Origin: CAZROT01 sp964601895
GTDB lineage: Bacteria > Pseudomonadota > Gammaproteobacteria > Enterobacterales > Enterobacteriaceae
DNA length: 64,000 nucleotides
Assembly: GCA_964601895.1 (NCBI GenBank)
Contig: CAZROT010000005.1
Location: 62,001-126,000 of the forward strand
Reading direction: 5' to 3'
The translations under genes and the position numbers were made by a program. Position 1 is the first letter of the stretch, and every line of letters begins with the position of its first letter. This document shows positions 46,235-55,892 of this stretch, in pieces. Under the pieces are notes generated by a model. The model did no database searches and had not been told where the DNA came from. It saw nothing but the letters and a program-made list of their open reading frames with translations.

Positions 46235-47128
46235 TTATTGATAACTCAGGGAAAATTTCGCCATGGCCCGTAGTGAACCTGCAGAAACCTCATCAGTCAT
46301 CTGGTAATAACGCGCTCTGAACGGCAGAGTCAGGTCTGCGCGCTGCTGTGGCAGCTGCAGTGCCTGCAAAAACATCACGGGTTGTCCCTGATACAAAAGC
46401 TGTACGCCCACACCGGTTGCACTACCTTCCTCCATTGTCGGCGCCAGCACACCGAGGGAAGAAAGACTATTACCGGGGTCACCGGGTTCAAAAGTAATAT
46501 CAATACTGGTGCCATCATAGCAGTAGAGATCAATGGAAAAATCAGTGTCCCCGGTCGCCATTCCCCTGCCAGCAAAGACACTGGTGTCCACAGTGGGCAA
46601 TGGTACAGTGATATCGGGCGTCTTCAGTGCACAGGTTGTGATACTGATGGCCGCCTGTATGTTCAGCGAAATAACAGTGCGGTTATCAAAATGCGGGGCA
46701 TTCATGCTGACATTGATGGCCGGCACAGGACCGGTGTCGACAGGCTCTCCTGTTTTTACCAGTTCTATCAACAGTGCTGCTGCCTGGCCGATTTGTACTG
46801 TTCCTGACACAGGCATCGTGAGCAGCGCCTGTTGCTGCTGATGACGGATACGATATCCCACGCCTTTAAGCCCACTACTGTAAGTTCCATTGCTATCTGG
46901 CTGGCCGCTGAATAGCATCTTCAGGCCATTGCAGTCGGTGGTATCAACGCTGGAAGAGACTGTCTCTTGTGCCAGCACCTTACCGACAGAGTCGTCAGGG
47001 GAGAGCATTATTTTACCAAAATTGACGGGCAACACCTCGGTATCCACAGGGCAATCTGCTGCTGCGTTACCCATAACCATCAGCAGCAGCAGACTGCTCC
47101 CTGTCAGCGAAGATAATTTCATTACCAT
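46235..47128 (-). CDS. Two-domain fimbrial tip adhesin
   Basis: A 297-residue secreted protein, signal peptide cleaved near NAAA-DCPVD. The N-terminal region (about 25-160) has its own cysteine pair and no FimA similarity, so it is likely the receptor-binding lectin domain. The C-terminal part from about 160 (TCALKTPDITVPLPTVDTSV, GDTDFSIDLYCYDG, FSLSYQ end) is a pilin domain of the FimH/MrkD type. It would cap the fimbrium and determine binding specificity; the ligand cannot be predicted. AGGAGG lies nine bases before the ATG. It is 18 bases after the usher. Confidence 0.85.
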   Translation of the reverse strand: MVMKLSSLTGSSLLLLMVMGNAAADCPVDTEVLPVNFGKIMLSPDDSVGKVLAQETVSSSVDTTDCNGLKMLFSGQPDSNGTYSSGLKGVGYRIRHQQQQALLTMPVSGTVQIGQAAALLIELVKTGEPVDTGPVPAINVSMNAPHFDNRTVISLNIQAAISITTCALKTPDITVPLPTVDTSVFAGRGMATGDTDFSIDLYCYDGTSIDITFEPGDPGNSLSSLGVLAPTMEEGSATGVGVQLLYQGQPVMFLQALQLPQQRADLTLPFRARYYQMTDEVSAGSLRAMAKFSLSYQ

Positions 47129-47146
47129 TAGTTTTAGCCTCCTGCT

Positions 47147-49705
47147 TTACTGACATTGCAGGACCAGCATGCTGATCCCCTGGACATGCTGAGCAGCGGT
47201 CAGATTATAACGACCGCGGCATGATTCTCCCGCCCCTGTTCCCCAGACAGCATCAATGATTCCTTCCTGCTCAAGGCCGGCAAGGTAAAGCGCACCATTA
47301 TCACCCACAATGCCAACACGGCTACCCGCAACAGATGCCGTAGCGCCAAAAGGTACCATAGCGCCATCCTGTTTTATCAGGGTAAACAGTGCACGTGCAC
47401 CCTTACGTATCTGGTAATCTGCCAGCACCAGCGCTTCTTTCATGGGAATGACCTGCAGGCTGTTACTGGCCATATCAAGCTCAGCGCTATAAGTTGCAGG
47501 ATCCAGGGTTATACGATTTTTTCGATAAGCCTGCACCGAAGGTACCACCGTATAGCCACGCCAGTCGGTTGCAACACCTGATTTATTGGTGACACCGACA
47601 CCAGAGGCCCCGGGTGCACGCACTAGTACATACCCTGATCCTTCAGCCAGACGTTGTGACAATGTGATACCATACGGATGAGCGACAACACTTCCTTTAG
47701 CTCCATAACTGATTCTGCGGCTATCCTTACCATAGCTCCAGGCGGCATTCACTTCTCCTGCACGACCACGAAAGCCCGCCGCAAGACTACCGCCATACCC
47801 TTCCTTATTTACGTTACTGTAGTACTGCTGTAGCGAATAACTCAGATTATGCTGTTCCAGCGCACTGCCACTGAGACTCAGTACCTGTTTGGTGTGTCCT
47901 GCCTTGTTATGCATTAATGACCAAGAGGCGTAAGCACTGTTTGACGATGAAAATACTGAAAGAGGCAGGGATACCGTAAGATTAATATTGTGATCCCGCG
48001 TGTAGAGCGTCTTTCTGTCTTTATACTCGCTCAGACTATAGTTGAGCCCCAATGAAACCTGAGCAATGGAAACATTCCAGGAAGCACCTGCACTCTGCTG
48101 ATACGAGCGGTCATAATAATCCTGCTGCCATGCGTTCAATGACAGAGATCCCAGTGGGCCAATTTTCTGCTGAATATCGAGTTGTATTTTAGATTTTTTC
48201 TGTTTATGTAGTTCCCATCCCCATGGAGAATCCTTACGTACCCTGCGGCGCAGATTACCCGCATCCGTAAAGGTGTAATAGCCTTCATCCTGATATTGCC
48301 AGCTTGCCATTGTGAAATGCGTGCCTGTGTCGTTAAAATTTTTGTTGTACTGAATGCGTAACGCCTGACCATTTTTATTGTCACCTGTGTTCAGGATGCT
48401 GTTTGCGTGAGAGACATCAAGCGCCACAGTACCGAACGCACCAAGCGTTATTCCGGCGCCGACTGTCCCCGCAGAATAGTCATCAGCAACAATTCCCCCT
48501 CCATAGAGAGTGAGGCCAGAAGTCAGGCCATAAAGGGACGTCATTTGAGCAAAGCGTGGATGGTAAGTATCATATCGGCCCGGCTGACGATATTCCCCCA
48601 GTGCGAACTCATAGTTGAGATGCCCTTCGCGTTGCATAATTGACAGATGACCAAAATACTGGGAAAAGCGCTGAATACGTCCGTCGCTTTCTGTTACCTG
48701 AATATCGAGACGCCCACCGCCCGACATAACGATATCGGTAAGTGCGAAAGCACCTGCAGGTACATAGGTTTCATAAATAAGGGTATCCCCCTGACGAATA
48801 GAAACGCGGGCATTTGGGGTCATGGCAATTCCGCGGATAACAGGAACATAGCCCTGTTCACTGGGTGCAAGCATGGCAGCCTGAGAGCGCAGACTGATAC
48901 CACGAAAACTAAAGCTGTCCATTGCATCAGAAGCAGTACTGGTATCTCCTGCAGCTATGGTACTGCGCAGAGAAACGATATCCCTTTCCAGCCAGTTTTG
49001 CAGGCTGTCAAACTCATTTTTACCCGTACTGTCATGCTGCCACGTGGAATAATTACGCAAACGCCAGCCGGCAAAATTAATGCCATTACGCAGATTGAGG
49101 AATTGACGTTCCCGTTCCCTGTTATCCTGGTTTTTTTGCAAATGATACGTCTGCGACCCACTCAAATCATAACTGACAAAAGCGGCTGGCATTCCGGCAT
49201 CCCAAAATGCTGGATCGATGTAATCTTTTGCGCGGATGTTGAGTAACTCCTGAGGAATACCAATATCCAGCCGTAATTTGTTAATGTCCAGATAGGTTGT
49301 CACGCCATACTGGGTAATATTAGTTACTACCTGATCAGGAGAAAATTCCTTCATGTCCGGCAACGCAGCTATTTTCAACCCAAGCGCTTCATACTGCTTC
49401 AGGGTCAACTCTGGTACCAGATTTCCCTGAGGATCAGCAGAAAAAAAAAGCAACCGATTGTCAATTTTTTCTCTATTTACAAAAACATCAACCTGGTATT
49501 TTCCCGGTGGACCCTTACCGGGTGCAGAGAAGTAAGAAAGATCGACTTTTTTATCTCCTAATACCTCTGCAGGGAAATAATATTCTTCTTCTGCTTTCGG
49601 TGGAGTCACCTCAGGGAGCTTAGATAAAGCAGGACTGGTTATTCCACCAAGCAATATAATGCTATTGATTTTTTTGATAAGCCTTCCATGGACTTTCTGT
49701 TTCAC
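47147..49705 (-). CDS. Fimbrial outer-membrane usher
   Basis: An 852-residue usher (PapC/FimD family). After an N-terminal signal there is the substrate-binding N domain (YYFPAEVLGDKKVDLSYF, PGKYQVDVFVNREKID), then a long beta-barrel with the plug region (RGIAMTPNARVSIRQGDTLI, VPAGAFALTDIVMSGGGRLD) and the C-terminal domains with the last cysteine pair (CRGRYNL and LQCQ end). It secretes and assembles pilins at the outer membrane. Its start overlaps the chaperone stop by four bases, so the two are coupled. Confidence 0.93.
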   Translation of the reverse strand: MKQKVHGRLIKKINSIILLGGITSPALSKLPEVTPPKAEEEYYFPAEVLGDKKVDLSYFSAPGKGPPGKYQVDVFVNREKIDNRLLFFSADPQGNLVPELTLKQYEALGLKIAALPDMKEFSPDQVVTNITQYGVTTYLDINKLRLDIGIPQELLNIRAKDYIDPAFWDAGMPAAFVSYDLSGSQTYHLQKNQDNRERERQFLNLRNGINFAGWRLRNYSTWQHDSTGKNEFDSLQNWLERDIVSLRSTIAAGDTSTASDAMDSFSFRGISLRSQAAMLAPSEQGYVPVIRGIAMTPNARVSIRQGDTLIYETYVPAGAFALTDIVMSGGGRLDIQVTESDGRIQRFSQYFGHLSIMQREGHLNYEFALGEYRQPGRYDTYHPRFAQMTSLYGLTSGLTLYGGGIVADDYSAGTVGAGITLGAFGTVALDVSHANSILNTGDNKNGQALRIQYNKNFNDTGTHFTMASWQYQDEGYYTFTDAGNLRRRVRKDSPWGWELHKQKKSKIQLDIQQKIGPLGSLSLNAWQQDYYDRSYQQSAGASWNVSIAQVSLGLNYSLSEYKDRKTLYTRDHNINLTVSLPLSVFSSSNSAYASWSLMHNKAGHTKQVLSLSGSALEQHNLSYSLQQYYSNVNKEGYGGSLAAGFRGRAGEVNAAWSYGKDSRRISYGAKGSVVAHPYGITLSQRLAEGSGYVLVRAPGASGVGVTNKSGVATDWRGYTVVPSVQAYRKNRITLDPATYSAELDMASNSLQVIPMKEALVLADYQIRKGARALFTLIKQDGAMVPFGATASVAGSRVGIVGDNGALYLAGLEQEGIIDAVWGTGAGESCRGRYNLTAAQHVQGISMLVLQCQ

Positions 49706-50475
49706 AAGCTTGCCTGCTCTTCTTTGGTAAGATTGCCGAGATCATCTATCGTTTTCCACGTGACACTATTACCTGTCTTGCTGCTAATGGAATATGAAGC
49801 ACTCCCAAAAGGAGTCAGCATGGAATGCGTGGGATCTTGTTTGATGTTGACCTTTTCTTCTTCTACTTTAATTTCATGAAGACTGATGTAATAAGGGGTA
49901 GGATTACTGACAAGCAGTCTGTCTTTCTGGCGACTGAAAGTGAGTTTTTTATAAGCATCAGTGGCTGTTTTACCAGTTAACGCCGCAGGACGATAAAATA
50001 GCTTCAGCGTTGACTCCATCGCCAGTGCTAACAGGTTACCGCTGTTTTTTTTCAACTGCGGAATGACTTTAGCATGATAAGCAAATACGGATTCTCTATC
50101 TGTTGGCAGACCCCCCGTATAAACAATGCGTACAACGTTCTGTTGCCCGGGATCGATACGAAATAACGGTGGAGTGACAATGAAAGGAATCACTATTTGT
50201 TGATCTGCTTTATGGGCTTCTGCTTTATGTCCTTTATGTCCTTTATGTCCTTCTGCCTTATCTGCTTTGTCTGCCTTTTTATAGGGCGTGATGTACGACT
50301 GAACCAGAAAGACACCGGAACTTTCCGGATTACTCAACTGCAGAGAAGTACCATTTGGAGAGTCTGTGACAATGACCCGGGTTCCTCCAATGATAACATT
50401 TGCGTGTGTAAATGCGGCGAAAACCAGTAAAGTCACTGACAGGACATACCTGAAACGACCTGATGCAAAAAACAT
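49702..50475 (-). CDS. Periplasmic fimbrial chaperone with a Lys/His/Asp-rich insertion
   Basis: A PapD-type chaperone of 257 residues from the ATG at 50475 with GAGGG upstream; the in-frame TTG at 50484 is less likely. The signal peptide is followed by VIIGGTRVIVTDSPNGTSLQ. The PapD motif region TPPLFRIDPGQQNVVRIVY and C-terminal domain are intact. Between the F1-type strand (SYITPYKK) and FIVTPPLFR lies a repetitive low-complexity insertion of about 27 residues containing ADKADKAEGHKGHKGHKAE, encoded partly by perfect 9-bp repeats. Such an insertion is unusual in the family. First gene of the operon. Confidence 0.92.
   Translation of the reverse strand: MFFASGRFRYVLSVTLLVFAAFTHANVIIGGTRVIVTDSPNGTSLQLSNPESSGVFLVQSYITPYKKADKADKAEGHKGHKGHKAEAHKADQQIVIPFIVTPPLFRIDPGQQNVVRIVYTGGLPTDRESVFAYHAKVIPQLKKNSGNLLALAMESTLKLFYRPAALTGKTATDAYKKLTFSRQKDRLLVSNPTPYYISLHEIKVEEEKVNIKQDPTHSMLTPFGSASYSISSKTGNSVTWKTIDDLGNLTKEEQASL
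50223..50249 (-). repeat. 9-bp tandem repeat inside the chaperone gene
   Basis: Three perfect consecutive copies of CTTTATGTC (50223-50231, 50232-50240, 50241-50249) encode the HKG triplets. Related imperfect copies extend on both sides and encode AHKAD and KADKA. Copy-number changes are in frame and would only lengthen or shorten the loop. Confidence 0.85.
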
Positions 50476-51139
50476 AACTACCAACCCTCATCACAATAAA
50501 AAGTCAGGATATTGCTTCGCTTTTGATGTTGGACAAGCGGAGCCTGAACAGTGCTTCATTATGTTTGTTTAATATTGTAAATTTGCCAGTCTACTTGTTA
50601 GCAGCTAACGGGCCGTTATCGAATGTCCTTAAATGTAAAGATGATAAAAACGATAAGGCGTATTGAAATGAATTGTTGGAATGAAAACTGCGAATTTGCC
50701 ATGATCAGGGCACCTGTCAACCATTAATATTATTTATATATATTTATCCTGACAGAAAGCATGCTTTTCTGCTAATTGGGGGATGAAGTTTGCCTCTGAT
50801 CTTTCAGGACAAAATACGCTATGTCTCACCGGTATAAAGCTTGTATCAAGATGACAGGCAGTAGCAGCACAATCCTGGAATTGACTTTTGACACACTTGA
50901 ATTCCCTTTCTCAGTATAAATAAAGTTCATACTGCATTTAAATTTAACTATAATAAAACATAAAAATAACTTAAAAGTAACATTAATAATGATAAAGAAA
51001 ATCGGGAAGAAATTCAATGTAATATATGTAACTTTTTTTGTTAAGTCAGGCTTGTATCAACAGAAAAAGTACCTCTTATCCCTGATTGTTTGACAGACAA
51101 TTGAATGATAATTATATGCATTTGATGTTGGGAGCTGTC
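50476..51139. other. Intergenic region upstream of the fimbrial operon and nudE
   Basis: About 660 bases between divergent chaperone and nudE genes. The sequence is AT-rich, particularly 50900-51050, and should contain both promoters. A 63-codon frame (50826-51017, minus) is low-complexity hydrophobic and not convincing. No inverted-repeat switch or recombinase gene for phase variation was seen. Confidence 0.5.
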
Positions 51140-51715
51140 ATGAAACATCCGCAAAAACCAAGGATACTGAAAGTAGCAACGGTTGCCCGCTCCTGCCTGT
51201 TTCAGGTAGAAGAAGTGGATCTGGAATTCAGCAATGGCGTAAGGCGGGTATACGAACGCATGCGCCCATCCGGACGTGAAGCCGTATTAATTGTCCCTGT
51301 AATTGACAAGGATCTGATATTAATTCGTGAATATGCTGTAGGCATTGAGGCTTATGAGTTAGGCTTTCCCAAGGGGTTGATTGATAAAGATGAAAATGTA
51401 CTGCATGCAGCTAACCGTGAATTAATGGAAGAAGCAGGGTATGGTGCAACCCGTTTTGATTTTTTAGCACAACTGACCAGCATACCTTCTTATTTTGCCA
51501 GCAGAATAAACATCGTCATTGCCCAAAATCTGTATTGCAAAAGTCTACAGGGTGATGAACCTGAGCCATTGATTCAGGTTCGCTGGCCCATCGATAACAT
51601 GATGGCATTACTTCACGAACCCGATTTTTGTGAGGCACGCAATGTCAGCGCGCTCTTCCTCGCACAGGCATTTCTTAAAAATGCTGCCACGACAGCAATG
51701 ATGGAAAAAAAATGA
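51140..51715 (+). CDS. nudE: NudE, ADP compounds hydrolase (Nudix)
   Basis: A 191-residue Nudix hydrolase acting on ADP-ribose, NADH and Ap3A-type substrates in the family. The Nudix box GX5EX7REUXEEXGU runs from GLIDKDE to RELMEEAGYG. VEEVDLEFSNGVRRVYERMR near the start is diagnostic for NudE. The frame opens at 51086, but the ATG at 51140 with GGGAG upstream gives the family length. It is convergent with mrcA, as in E. coli. Confidence 0.94.
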   Translation: MKHPQKPRILKVATVARSCLFQVEEVDLEFSNGVRRVYERMRPSGREAVLIVPVIDKDLILIREYAVGIEAYELGFPKGLIDKDENVLHAANRELMEEAGYGATRFDFLAQLTSIPSYFASRINIVIAQNLYCKSLQGDEPEPLIQVRWPIDNMMALLHEPDFCEARNVSALFLAQAFLKNAATTAMMEKK

Positions 51716-51829
51716 GCTGGCATTGGCCACTCATTTGAAAAACTGCGGTTGTTTTACCTAAAGGACCGGTAACTGATACAAGAAACGCATCCCGTTAATC
51801 CGTCACTCATGTCATTTGCGTTAAACTTT

Positions 51830-54376
51830 TTAAAACAATTCGTCCTGCTGACTACTCTGTGTACTCACATCCGGCTGTATTTCGCTATAAATTGCCAGCT
51901 CATTGGGTTGTGTGCCCTGAATGAAATATTCACTGCGACTGGTGCTCGCATTCTGGGCAAGTTTACCACTTTGCTTATCAATAACCACACTGACAATATC
52001 AGAAGGCGGCGTCACTATCTGCTCGGGGATATCCTCAAGAGCCACTTTCATAAAAGCATTCCAGGCAGGTTGCGCACTCTTTGCGCCACCTTCAGCACCA
52101 GAAATTTGTTCAGGAATAACTCCAGATATCCTGCTATAACCTAAGTCTCTGCGATGATCATCAAAACCTATCCAGACTGCGGCGACGAGATTGGGGCCAT
52201 AGCCTGCAAACCAGGCATCTTTAGAACTGTTAGTTGTTCCTGTTTTACCACCGATATCCCGACGTTTAATATCGCGACTGGCGCGCCATGCGGTTCCCAT
52301 CCAATGGCTACCGGCTTCGCCAAAAATATTGCTGTTCAGCGCATCACGGATTAGAAAAGAAACCGCTGTACTAATAACCGGGGGTGCATACTGCTGCTCA
52401 GCACTCCCTGGCTCAGATAAAAATGCAGCAACATCTTCGGGATTCTTGTTCTGAGAAACGGCAACCTCTCCCATACTGTCATCAACGAGCGTAATAGATT
52501 TTGCCGTTTCACCATAAATAACCGGCAAATTGCAGCTTGTACAGACTACTTTGGGGTTTGCTATAAACAGAGGCTTGCCTGCATTGTCTTCAATTTTAGT
52601 GATAAACCAGGGATCCACCAGATAACCGCCGTTAGCCAGTACAGCATAGCCACGTACCAATTGTAAGGGAGTGAATGAAGGCGACCCCAATGCCAGTGAT
52701 TCCGAACGCATGATATTTTTTGCCGGAAAACCAAAACGTTCCAGATAATTAGCGGCATAGTTCACGCCTATGGCACGCACCACTCTGACCATCACCACAT
52801 TCTTTGACTGACCTAAACCCTGACGTAAGCGCATTGGACCATCATACGTGGGTGGAGAATTTTTAGGGCTCCACAACGTGCCCGCACCAGCATCCCAGCG
52901 ACTGATGGGTAAATCATTAACAATAGTCGCCAGCGTTAATCCTTTGTCAAACGCGGCGGTATACAGAAATGGTTTAATACTGGAACCCACTTGCCGCAAT
53001 GACTGAGTAACGCGATTAAATTTACTTTGATTAAAATCAAAACCACCCACCAGCGCTTTAATAGCGCCATCGTTTGGATCAATGGCAACCAGTGCTGAAT
53101 TGACATCGGGTACCTGTGACAGCCACCAGATACCTTCATGTTCCCTCACCCAGACTTGTTGACCAGGTTGAATAACATCATTAATTTTTTCAGGTGTTGG
53201 CCCCTGGGTACTGTCGGACCTAAAAGGCCTTGCCCAGCTTATACCTGCCATGGTGAGTGTTACCGTGTTAGCGTCCGCTAACAGTGCGGTCGCTTGTGTG
53301 GCATCAGCCCGGATAATCACGGCAGGTAATAACTGTCCATAAGACGGTAATGTTTTAAGCAAGTTTATGATGTATTGCTTATCTTTCGGAGTTTCACCCA
53401 CTTCCCACAATATGCTGGAAGGACCTCGCCAGCCATGACGCATATCATAAGCCAGCAGATTATCGCGTACTGATTTTACTGCTGCAAGCTGCAGTTTTCG
53501 GGTGATCGTTGTATAGACCCGGTAACCGTCAGTATCCGCATTTTCCCCATAACGCTTGATCATTTCCAGACGCACCATTTCTGTAAGGTATGGAGCAGAA
53601 AAAGCAATTTTAGGTGAGTGATAACTGGCAACAAGCGTTTCATTACGAGCACGTTCATACTGCTTTTTGGTAATGTAAGCTTGCTCAAACATGCGAAACA
53701 ATACCAGATCACGCCGTGCTACAGCGCGTTCATGCGAATATAGTGGGTTAAACGTTGATGGTGCTTTAGGTAAGCCGGCAATCATCGCCAGTTCACTTAA
53801 AGTAAGTTGATTGATTTCTTTACCAAAATAAACCTGTGCCGCCGCACCTATACCATAAGCTCTATTACCCAGATAAATTTTATTTAAATACAGTTCAAGA
53901 ATTTCATTTTTAGTGAGCAACTTCTCGATACGCATTGCCAGAAAAACTTCTTTGATTTTACGTAATAAAGTCCGTTCCGGACTCAGGAAAAAATTCTTGG
54001 CTAATTGCTGCGTGATGGTACTCGCACCCTGCGAAGCATAACCAGACGTAAAAGCTATCACGGCAGCTCTGAGAATCCCCACAGGATCAACACCGTGATG
54101 CTCATAAAACCGGCTATCTTCAATAGCGAGAAAAGCCTGAATAATCGTTGGATTGATCCGGTTCAATTTAACTGGAATGCGACGTTTTTCTCCATATTGA
54201 GCAATCAATTCACCCTCTGCACTGTATACCAGCATGGGTGTCTGTAGCCGGATATCTTTTAACTGGGTGACATCGGGCAACTGAGGTTCAACATATCGGT
54301 AAATGCCGTATATAGAGGCCATTCCCAGAAAGATGCAAATTATTGTAAATAATAGAAAAAAAAATACGAGCTTCAC
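51830..54376 (-). CDS. mrcA: PBP1A, bifunctional peptidoglycan glycosyltransferase/transpeptidase
   Basis: An 848-residue class A penicillin-binding protein. N-terminal membrane helix, then the glycosyltransferase domain with catalytic Glu in AIEDSRFYEHHG and the FFLSPERTLLRKIKE motif, an OB-like insert, and the transpeptidase domain with active-site SxxK (GSSIKPFLY, about residue 466), SKN (GQSKNVV) and KTGTTN. It is colinear with E. coli PBP1A and ends in QDELF. The start is GTG at 54376. It is divergent from hofM, sharing a 118-base promoter region. Confidence 0.96.
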   Translation of the reverse strand: MKLVFFFLLFTIICIFLGMASIYGIYRYVEPQLPDVTQLKDIRLQTPMLVYSAEGELIAQYGEKRRIPVKLNRINPTIIQAFLAIEDSRFYEHHGVDPVGILRAAVIAFTSGYASQGASTITQQLAKNFFLSPERTLLRKIKEVFLAMRIEKLLTKNEILELYLNKIYLGNRAYGIGAAAQVYFGKEINQLTLSELAMIAGLPKAPSTFNPLYSHERAVARRDLVLFRMFEQAYITKKQYERARNETLVASYHSPKIAFSAPYLTEMVRLEMIKRYGENADTDGYRVYTTITRKLQLAAVKSVRDNLLAYDMRHGWRGPSSILWEVGETPKDKQYIINLLKTLPSYGQLLPAVIIRADATQATALLADANTVTLTMAGISWARPFRSDSTQGPTPEKINDVIQPGQQVWVREHEGIWWLSQVPDVNSALVAIDPNDGAIKALVGGFDFNQSKFNRVTQSLRQVGSSIKPFLYTAAFDKGLTLATIVNDLPISRWDAGAGTLWSPKNSPPTYDGPMRLRQGLGQSKNVVMVRVVRAIGVNYAANYLERFGFPAKNIMRSESLALGSPSFTPLQLVRGYAVLANGGYLVDPWFITKIEDNAGKPLFIANPKVVCTSCNLPVIYGETAKSITLVDDSMGEVAVSQNKNPEDVAAFLSEPGSAEQQYAPPVISTAVSFLIRDALNSNIFGEAGSHWMGTAWRASRDIKRRDIGGKTGTTNSSKDAWFAGYGPNLVAAVWIGFDDHRRDLGYSRISGVIPEQISGAEGGAKSAQPAWNAFMKVALEDIPEQIVTPPSDIVSVVIDKQSGKLAQNASTSRSEYFIQGTQPNELAIYSEIQPDVSTQSSQQDELF

Positions 54377-54494
54377 CTGAAGTTTCTCATGCTATCGTCA
54401 TTTAATCGGGTTATACACAATAACTCTGTAGTATAAATATAAGCCATTATCTATCTATAGATGCACTTATTGTTGAGTTACGGGAGCCCCGGAC

Positions 54495-55346
54495 ATGTAT
54501 TCACCAATATGGCAGACAGGGCTGGACATTCAAACTGACGAAGTACGTGCATTAGCTGTTATACGCCATGGCCACGAATGGCAACTTTGTCATTGGTGGC
54601 AACAATCATTGCCTGTGGGGGTTTTATGTAATGGCAACTTACAACAGCCTGAAATATTAAGTGAAATTTTGCGGTCCTGGCGTGCACAATTACCCCAAAA
54701 TATTTCACTACGTATCGCATTTCCGGTCCAACGCATATTACAACAGGTGTTGCCTGTTCCCGATAAACGACTCCAGGAGCCTGAGCGAAGCTGGTTTATT
54801 AATACTGCTGCTGCCAGGCAATTTCCTCTTAATAACCAGGTACTGACTTACGACTATCGTTGTGATCCAAGCGATAATGCTGAACTGCGTGTGACTGCTG
54901 CTCGTCAGGATGAATTACAATTATGGCAGAACTGTTTACAACTTGCTAACCTCACAGCACAGGTAATCGATATTACCCCCTGTTCATTGCAATCCATGGC
55001 TTATGCAGCCACATTGTTACCACAACACCTGCTTATTCATCGTTTACAGGATGAGTACCTGTGGGTATCTCCACTGAATGCGCCTTTTCGCTATGGCTCT
55101 ACCCCATCAGAACAGGAAAGCTCTGTTAATGAGATGCTGGATAAGCTCTGTGCACTGTACTGTTCCGGGCCTGATAATCTGGAGGGAGTTTATTACAGCA
55201 GCGTTATTGCTGAACCTGTTCCAGATAATACCATCGCATGGTCCCCTTTCTCTATTTTTAAACAAATACACTTATCACTGCCGCCATTGCCAATGGCATT
55301 TGTACTGGCAGGAGGGCTGGCGGTGCGTGCAATGGATAGTGAATAA
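54495..55346 (+). CDS. hofM: HofM, PilM-like component of the DNA-uptake/pilus assembly cluster
   Basis: A 283-residue protein of the PilM-like HofM group, actin-fold related, starting PIWQTGLDIQTDEVRALAVI. In relatives PilM is a cytoplasmic protein that docks PilN at the inner membrane. In Enterobacterales hofMNOPQ is required for using DNA as a nutrient and forms a vestigial type IV pilus alignment complex with the secretin HofQ. The ATG lies 118 bases from the divergent mrcA start. hofN begins immediately after the stop. Confidence 0.85.
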   Translation: MYSPIWQTGLDIQTDEVRALAVIRHGHEWQLCHWWQQSLPVGVLCNGNLQQPEILSEILRSWRAQLPQNISLRIAFPVQRILQQVLPVPDKRLQEPERSWFINTAAARQFPLNNQVLTYDYRCDPSDNAELRVTAARQDELQLWQNCLQLANLTAQVIDITPCSLQSMAYAATLLPQHLLIHRLQDEYLWVSPLNAPFRYGSTPSEQESSVNEMLDKLCALYCSGPDNLEGVYYSSVIAEPVPDNTIAWSPFSIFKQIHLSLPPLPMAFVLAGGLAVRAMDSE

Positions 55347-55892
55347 ATGTATCAGGTTAATTTTCTGCCATGGAGAATGGCGCAGTTAAAAGTACGTTAC
55401 CGGTTCTGGCGCAACTGTTTCCTGATACAGGGTCTGGTGGCTATAACGGTAATGATCGTTATGTTAAGTTCCTGGATACAGGAACAACAACAGCAGCAGG
55501 CGAAAATTCTTGCCTTATCTCAGCAACAGGAAAAATACCAAGCAGCATATGAACTAACTTCTCGTGGTTTTATGAAATTAAAGAAAATGCAGTCATTTCA
55601 GCAAATGCAGCACAAGGAACAATTACACGCTCAGCGTTATCTTATGTTGCTACAACAGTTATCTTTACTGATTCCAGACAATTGCTGGATAAGCGCTCTC
55701 AAGGAACAGAATGACATACTGATATTAGTCGCTGGCAGTGATGATCATACTGCTATCATGGCATTCTTTCACAAATTAAATGAGCAAAAAGAACTGGGTA
55801 ACATTTACCTTAACAAGGTTGAACAAAGTAGTGATGCAAAATATCACTTTATTATTCATGCTGACTGGAATGGACTGGAAAAAGTGCCATGA
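55347..55892 (+). CDS. hofN: HofN, PilN-like inner-membrane protein
   Basis: A 181-residue bitopic protein: short cytoplasmic N-terminus starting YQVNFLPWRMAQLK (the INLLPWR-type motif through which PilN binds PilM), one membrane helix at about residues 24-42, then a Gln-rich coiled coil and a periplasmic ferredoxin-like domain. The stop of hofM directly abuts its ATG, and it overlaps hofO by four bases. Confidence 0.87.
   Translation: MYQVNFLPWRMAQLKVRYRFWRNCFLIQGLVAITVMIVMLSSWIQEQQQQQAKILALSQQQEKYQAAYELTSRGFMKLKKMQSFQQMQHKEQLHAQRYLMLLQQLSLLIPDNCWISALKEQNDILILVAGSDDHTAIMAFFHKLNEQKELGNIYLNKVEQSSDAKYHFIIHADWNGLEKVP

Noticed and set aside
50826..51017. 63-codon minus-strand frame upstream of the fimbrial operon
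   Set aside because: Low-complexity Phe/Ile/Lys product produced by AT-rich DNA; no start signal.
50476..51139. Invertible promoter switch for the fimbrial operon
   Set aside because: No inverted repeats of useful length and no recombinase gene nearby were found.
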